A DNA stretch of 64,000 nt from assembly GCF_026151205.1 (NCBI RefSeq), contig NC_087080.1, positions 13,773,337-13,837,336 on the forward strand, given 5' to 3'. Positions 62,101 to 64,000 of the stretch are shown here, piece after piece; positions within the stretch are counted from its first letter, which is position 1, and every line of letters begins with the position of its first letter. The stretch is from Bolinopsis microptera. Lineage: Eukaryota > Ctenophora > Tentaculata > Lobata > Bolinopsidae. The position numbers were made by a program, and so were the translations under genes. Under the pieces are notes generated by a model that saw only the letters and a program-made list of their open reading frames with translations, was not told the origin of the DNA and searched no databases.

Positions 62101-62106
62101 TCATAT
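35158..62106 (-). CDS. RALGAPA: Ral GTPase-activating protein catalytic subunit alpha (RalGAP-alpha), about 43 exons, 5' end open
   Basis: Catalytic subunit of the RalGAP complex, which turns off RalA/RalB downstream of Akt. Exons, 5' to 3': 61988-62106, 60709-60825, 60434-60553, 60170-60231, 59866-59969, 59615-59702, 58625-58729, 58475-58517, 58059-58301, 57608-57836, 57167-57257, 56898-57020, 56645-56743, 56152-56229, 54641-54770, 54312-54457, 54002-54111, 53716-53816, 53425-53580, 46674-46884, 46246-46413, 45995-46104, 45600-45751, 44996-45138, 44653-44760, 44115-44217, 43785-43922, 43429-43623, 43111-43254, 42632-42764, 42286-42382, 41970-42041, 41536-41808, 41363-41447, 38541-38606, 38217-38370, 37903-38002, 37456-37590, about 37100-37255, 36632-36791, 36395-36536, 36002-36171, 35158-35276. 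Phases agree except around 38.6-41.4 kb (an exon may be missing) and 36.8-37.1 kb. About 1866 residues. N-terminal LERVLQFLPDKINDLWHYHG and C-terminal GAP motifs EEFVAGLGWEV, GNDYIGVIWSEH (Asn thumb) and GPLFDGALV identify it. Zinc knuckles near residue 345 are unexpected. Confidence 0.9.
36340..36406. repeat. 18-bp tandem repeat over a splice donor
   Basis: Four near-identical units of TTACTTAACAATAACTTC (plus strand) follow the RalGAP-alpha exon 36395-36536. On the coding strand each unit contains TTAAGTAAGAAG-like sequence, so the true donor (AA/GTAAG at 36394) is repeated downstream within the intron. Confidence 0.7.
39797..39869 (-). repeat. tRNA-derived sequence (SINE head or degenerate tRNA)
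   Basis: Read on the minus strand it has a box A (TGGCTTAGTTGG) and a box B (GAGTTCGAATCCC). The 7-bp acceptor ends GGCTCAG and TTGGGCC pair throughout, with two G-U pairs. The D and anticodon stems do not pair well, so an intact tRNA gene is unlikely, and a tRNA-derived SINE fits better. It lies in a RalGAP-alpha intron. Confidence 0.55.
41001..41300. repeat. Dispersed repeat, copy B
   Basis: Partner of 12527-13050. It lacks the 166-bp nested MITE, so it shows the empty site near 41214. A 21-bp direct repeat (CTACATACTTTGATTTTCCG) occurs twice at 41121-41162. It lies in a RalGAP-alpha intron. Confidence 0.6.
44451..44632. repeat. 26-copy heptamer array (GACCAGT)
   Basis: 182 bp of GACCAGT with a few GATCAGT and GACTAGT variants, in the RalGAP-alpha intron next to the exon 44653-44760. 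Because 7 is not a multiple of 3, the open frame across it cycles through all phases and is not coding. Confidence 0.95.
45825..45930. repeat. TAATGTAG-type microsatellite
   Basis: Irregular repeats of TAATGTAG, TAATGTAC and TAATACATTAG in a RalGAP-alpha intron. Confidence 0.75.
47000..47155. repeat. GGGTCTAGAAAAAGGAG tandem repeat
   Basis: About nine imperfect 15-18-bp units with a TCTAGA core, immediately upstream of the kringle-SRCR remnant in the big RalGAP-alpha intron. Confidence 0.8.
47335..48095 (+). pseudogene. Kringle-SRCR-transmembrane gene remnant nested in a RalGAP-alpha intron
   Basis: The first visible exon, 47335-47495, follows the acceptor ATCATCATTCAG and encodes the second half of a kringle (YPNERLEDHNFCRKPD, GGPWCYT, CEIPYCE). 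It ends at the donor GTG/GTAAGT. The next exon starts at 47642 after TTCTTCAG, in phase, and encodes an SRCR domain (GTVCAKHSFNEKAAEAIWKH), continued as ITLGTVSCATEDFESC and GICVNLNC, then a membrane helix (LVELVMAVIFILPHLW) and a basic tail, with a stop at 48093-48095. The SRCR and tail parts sit in three successive frames, so two single-base shifts (near 47838 and 47945) break the gene, unless they are sequence errors. The first kringle half and any signal peptide are missing; repeats lie there instead. Kringle plus SRCR recalls neurotrypsin-like and cnidarian receptor architectures. Confidence 0.6.
48711..52865 (+). CDS. LDLa-repeat rhodopsin-family GPCR (RXFP/GRL101-like) with decapeptide-repeat tail
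   Basis: Exon 1, 48711-48774, encodes a signal peptide (MPKTTVTLIALFVTTLSQ); exon 2, 48982-52865, carries the rest, in phase; 1315 residues. The ectodomain has about seven LDL-receptor class A-like modules (for example CDLVKDCGDGSDEKRC and CDGSLNCMDGSDEC), some degenerate. Seven membrane helices follow at about residues 640-995, with ISFGDFLIGCYLIVIAIYD (TM2), FYGSDGVCLF (second extracellular loop, as in relaxin receptors), FACWVPFIIICILHSLEVL (TM6) and INPFLYD (TM7). There are no leucine-rich repeats. TM3 ends STVRIYGI instead of E/DRY. About 80 extra residues lie between TM4 and the loop Cys. The cytoplasmic tail (about 1030-1315) ends in some 21 decapeptides. The gene sits in a RalGAP-alpha intron on the opposite strand. 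The ligand is unknown. Confidence 0.87.
52232..52855 (+). repeat. About 21 copies of a 30-bp coding repeat (VVQETADEQ decapeptide)
   Basis: In-frame units of the type GTTGTCCAAGAAACAGCAGA encode VVQETADEQI with variants EQL, EKG and KQT at the last positions. They form the C-terminal tail of the GPCR. More degenerate units (LVSETAEEKLVVQEASDKQ) precede the array. The 30-bp period keeps two reverse-strand frames open; these are shadows. Confidence 0.95.
52866..53424. other. 3' flank of the nested GPCR
   Basis: AT-rich sequence with AATAAA-like hexamers (AATAATAAACG near 53065). No exon was recognised. It ends at the donor side of the RalGAP-alpha exon 53425-53580 (opposite strand). Confidence 0.4.
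54829..55852. repeat. 56-bp minisatellite, about 18 copies, in a RalGAP-alpha intron
   Basis: The unit starts GTTGAGTAAGAGTAAGAAAT and ends ACTCACCCCAGAGAAG. Variants alternate between GACTATCTC and GAATATCTC and between ACTCACCCC and ACTAACCCC. On the coding (minus) strand each unit with ACTCACCCC reads GGGGTGAGTAAC, a strong donor-like string. No spacers separate units. Confidence 0.97.
56297..56447. repeat. 11-bp minisatellite (AAATCATAATT)
   Basis: About 13-14 near-perfect units in a RalGAP-alpha intron. Confidence 0.95.
58862..58935. other. Cluster of CGATTATCG motifs
   Basis: The near-palindromic CGATTATCG occurs three times (about 58862, 58897 and 58926), with the near-copy CGACTATCG between, in a CpG-rich island of an otherwise AT-rich RalGAP-alpha intron. 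Further CpG-rich sequence (GCGCGCGTCGCGTACG) follows to about 59070. Function unknown: internal promoter, element remnant or chance. Confidence 0.5.
60965..61856. mobile_element. 892-bp hAT-like element filled with CCCGGT repeats
   Basis: The termini CAGGAGGTGACCGGGA and the inverse complement (TCCCGGTCACCTCCTG, with small variation) bound the element. The 8-bp flanks AAAGGTAT (60957-60964) and AAAGCTAT (61857-61864) differ at one base and fit a hAT target duplication. Both ends are arrays of CCCGGT/ACCGGG hexamers around an AT-rich centre. There is no transposase frame. It lies between RalGAP-alpha exons. Confidence 0.8.
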
Positions 62107-62515
62107 CTGCAAGAGGAATTTGAGTTGTGTGTGAGGATGTGATGATGAGATATTATCCAGGAAAATAGGAGAGTGACACGAAATATAATTTTGCATAATG
62201 ATGATTTTATTTCATTCTGTTACCAAAATTTGTGATCATCAAAAGTTTGGAATAAAGGAAGGGATTTTTTTTGAAAATCATTATAATCAATAAACATCAT
62301 ATTGAATGAGCTAAATGTACATTTTCGTTTGTTATATTTTGATGTCCAAGCGTGTCATAAATGTTAGAATTTATTTATTAAATTAAAGATAATATGATAA
62401 AAAGTATTGGTCAACAGTAAACTGTAATCATCCATTAAGATAAAAGCAACTTAATAAAACGAAAAGCATCCTTTTACATCCACTTACATTAATATGAAGA
62501 TTGGTGACTTAATAG

Positions 62516-63622
62516 TTAATGTTTCATGGAATTTGTATAAATCTTCATCATGTAATTCATATCAAATTTAGTATACACAAGTAGGCCACATTCTTTCTTT
62601 TCAGAGCAATCTTCTCTTTTATACTCAGCAAGCCCAAATTTCTCGTCTTTTTCATCATAATTGACAGTCATAGTATCATAATAATCTGACTCAATAACGG
62701 ATTCAGGATAAACAAGAATCATTGAGATGAACTGATCTGCAAAAACATAACCCTCTTTATCCTCCTTCTTTCTGCTTCTGAGCCATTTTGTCATTCCAGT
62801 AGCCTGTATCAAGGTTTTAGCTGGAGAGCCATCACTTCCTTCAAACAAAGAATCCCATTGTTTGAAAGTGATACAATTTTCCAAGCAAGGTTCCCAGGGT
62901 ACGACATGGACCATACTCAATGAACAGAAATGTTGAAGAGTGACATGGGCCGCAAGTGGATCACAATGGAAATTGAACTCTGCCCATGGTGTAACATTTC
63001 CTACTTTAGAGCTTGAACCCATTATGTAAAGAGATTTAACAAGTTTTGGTAATTCTGGACAGAGTCTTGTGGCAATGGCTACATTTGTTAAAGGGCCAAG
63101 AGCAACAAGTGTTATTTCTCCAGGGTTTGCTTTAACAATATCTATTATAGCGTCAGGAGACGTCTTGTCTAATTCAGGTTGTTTTTCAACAGTCACTGGA
63201 ACCACATCTGGAACATCATTCATTCCATCAGAGCCGTGAACACCGTGACAATAGACGTTTTCTAAGTGAAAAACCTTTTGAAGACTGCAGTGTGCTCCGT
63301 TGTACACAGGTATATGATTCATACCAAGCATATCCAAGATTCTGCAGGCGTTTTGGGCAGTTTGGGGTTGTTTGACATTGCCAAATACACTGGTGATGGC
63401 TATCACATTTCCAAGCTTTAACAAATGTGTCAGCGCATGACAGTCATCAGTCCCAGGGTCAGTGTCAATTAACAATTTCATCCTGTCGAGAGAATTGTCT
63501 TTTTTGTATAATGATGATTTTGTGGTACTTGCACTTCTGCAAAAATTTGCTACTCTTGAAGGTAAATGGCATCTGTTTCTAAATCTCAGACAGAGAGTGG
63601 ATGGAATTGAAAATAAACTCAT
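62516..63622 (-). CDS. Inosine/uridine-preferring nucleoside hydrolase, single exon
   Basis: Hydrolyses the N-glycosidic bond of ribonucleosides to ribose and free base (IU-NH fold, Ca2+-dependent). 368 residues. LLIDTDPGTDDCHAL matches the family DTDPGxDD calcium site; LVALGPLTNVA, EFNFHCDPLAAH and the late FADQFIS Asp follow in the usual order. Residues 1-47 precede the domain and are rich in Ser/Arg with almost no acids (SLFSIPSTLCLRFRNRCHLP), like a mitochondrial presequence; Met48 (MKLLIDTDPG) could give a cytosolic form. There are no introns. It lies upstream of RalGAP-alpha on the same strand, about 400 bp from its first recognised exon. Confidence 0.9.
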   Translation of the reverse strand: MSLFSIPSTLCLRFRNRCHLPSRVANFCRSASTTKSSLYKKDNSLDRMKLLIDTDPGTDDCHALTHLLKLGNVIAITSVFGNVKQPQTAQNACRILDMLGMNHIPVYNGAHCSLQKVFHLENVYCHGVHGSDGMNDVPDVVPVTVEKQPELDKTSPDAIIDIVKANPGEITLVALGPLTNVAIATRLCPELPKLVKSLYIMGSSSKVGNVTPWAEFNFHCDPLAAHVTLQHFCSLSMVHVVPWEPCLENCITFKQWDSLFEGSDGSPAKTLIQATGMTKWLRSRKKEDKEGYVFADQFISMILVYPESVIESDYYDTMTVNYDEKDEKFGLAEYKREDCSEKKECGLLVYTKFDMNYMMKIYTNSMKH

Positions 63623-63744
63623 TTGCCATCACATCATCTAATAATTTTGCAAGATGTAAAATAATAGTGATCAAATTAATCTATGATCATAGTTTAAATT
63701 TATCAAACTAAGATTGTGAGAAAATGTAAATACTAGACATTCAG

Positions 63745-64000
63745 AAGCATAACGATTATCTTTATTTCCACCCTTTTGTGGCAAAAAAGCGATTTATAAA
63801 TCTTTATTCCACTGGGAAGTATGAATAGGGTTATCTTTTGGGGATGCTTTTTGAATTTATTTGAAATTTTTTGATAAAGTTGTAGTTAATCATTTATTAA
63901 TTTTGGTGGTAAGATATTTATATTTTTCCATATAGTGATTTGATACTTTGTAGACATGTATGATGATGTTATGTCATAATTTTTACTTTACTTTACTTTA
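63745..64000 (+). mobile_element. LINE family A, 3' end (copy 3)
   Basis: It encodes the same C-terminus as the copies at 20.3-22 kb (VAKKRFINLYSTGKYE and a stop near 63827), followed by the same 3' UTR and a TTTAC tail that reaches the window edge. It is heavily 5'-truncated and in the opposite orientation to the other copies. Confidence 0.8.

Overview
This is eukaryotic nuclear DNA from an invertebrate animal. The genes are split by GT-AG introns, the spacers are AT-rich, and the window holds clear animal genes: a KLF/SP zinc-finger factor, HDAC3, TMEM55/PIP4P, SMYD5, RalGAP-alpha and an LDLa-repeat rhodopsin-family GPCR. Transposon debris is dense (non-LTR retrotransposons, hAT-like and Harbinger-like MITEs, long foldback elements). 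A cnidarian or other early-branching animal is possible, but the sequence does not prove it.

Layout. 1-3.8 kb: the last codons of an unidentified plus-strand gene, a palindromic MITE, then a GC-rich stretch with five CACGTG E-boxes. 3.9-5.2 kb: KLF/SP-like zinc-finger gene (+). 5.8-11.7 kb: HDAC3 (-), seven exons, its conserved C-terminal part not found. 14.1-16.3 kb: TMEM55/PIP4P lysosomal membrane protein (-), seven exons. 16.7-19.6 kb: SMYD5 (-), ten exons. 20.3-26.7 kb: a retrotransposon nest in which a LINE with an intact 1127-residue ORF2 sits inside an older LINE of another family. 26.9-31.1 kb: foldback elements, MITEs and CpG-rich repeats, with no convincing gene. 31.1-34 kb: one orphan terminal exon and an intronless secreted Ig-VWD-C8 protein (-). 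35.2-62.1 kb: one large gene (-), RalGAP-alpha, rebuilt here from about 43 exons whose reading phases agree at nearly every junction. Its 6.5-kb intron (46885-53424) carries two plus-strand units: a kringle-SRCR-membrane gene remnant and an LDLa-repeat GPCR with a long decapeptide-repeat tail. 62.5-63.6 kb: an intronless nucleoside hydrolase (-). The window ends in another LINE 3' end.

The genes do not form a pathway. HDAC3, SMYD5 and KLF are nuclear regulators. PIP4P and RalGAP-alpha belong to endolysosomal and small-GTPase signalling. The GPCR and the VWD protein act at or outside the cell surface. The most unusual points are tandem CCHC zinc knuckles spliced in frame into RalGAP-alpha, the intron-nested repeat-tailed GPCR, the shifted CX5R motif of PIP4P, the unlocated HDAC3 C-terminus, and several repeats that duplicate or overlie splice signals. 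Exon coordinates were set by eye from splice consensus, reading phase and remembered family sequences; no alignment or transcript data were used.
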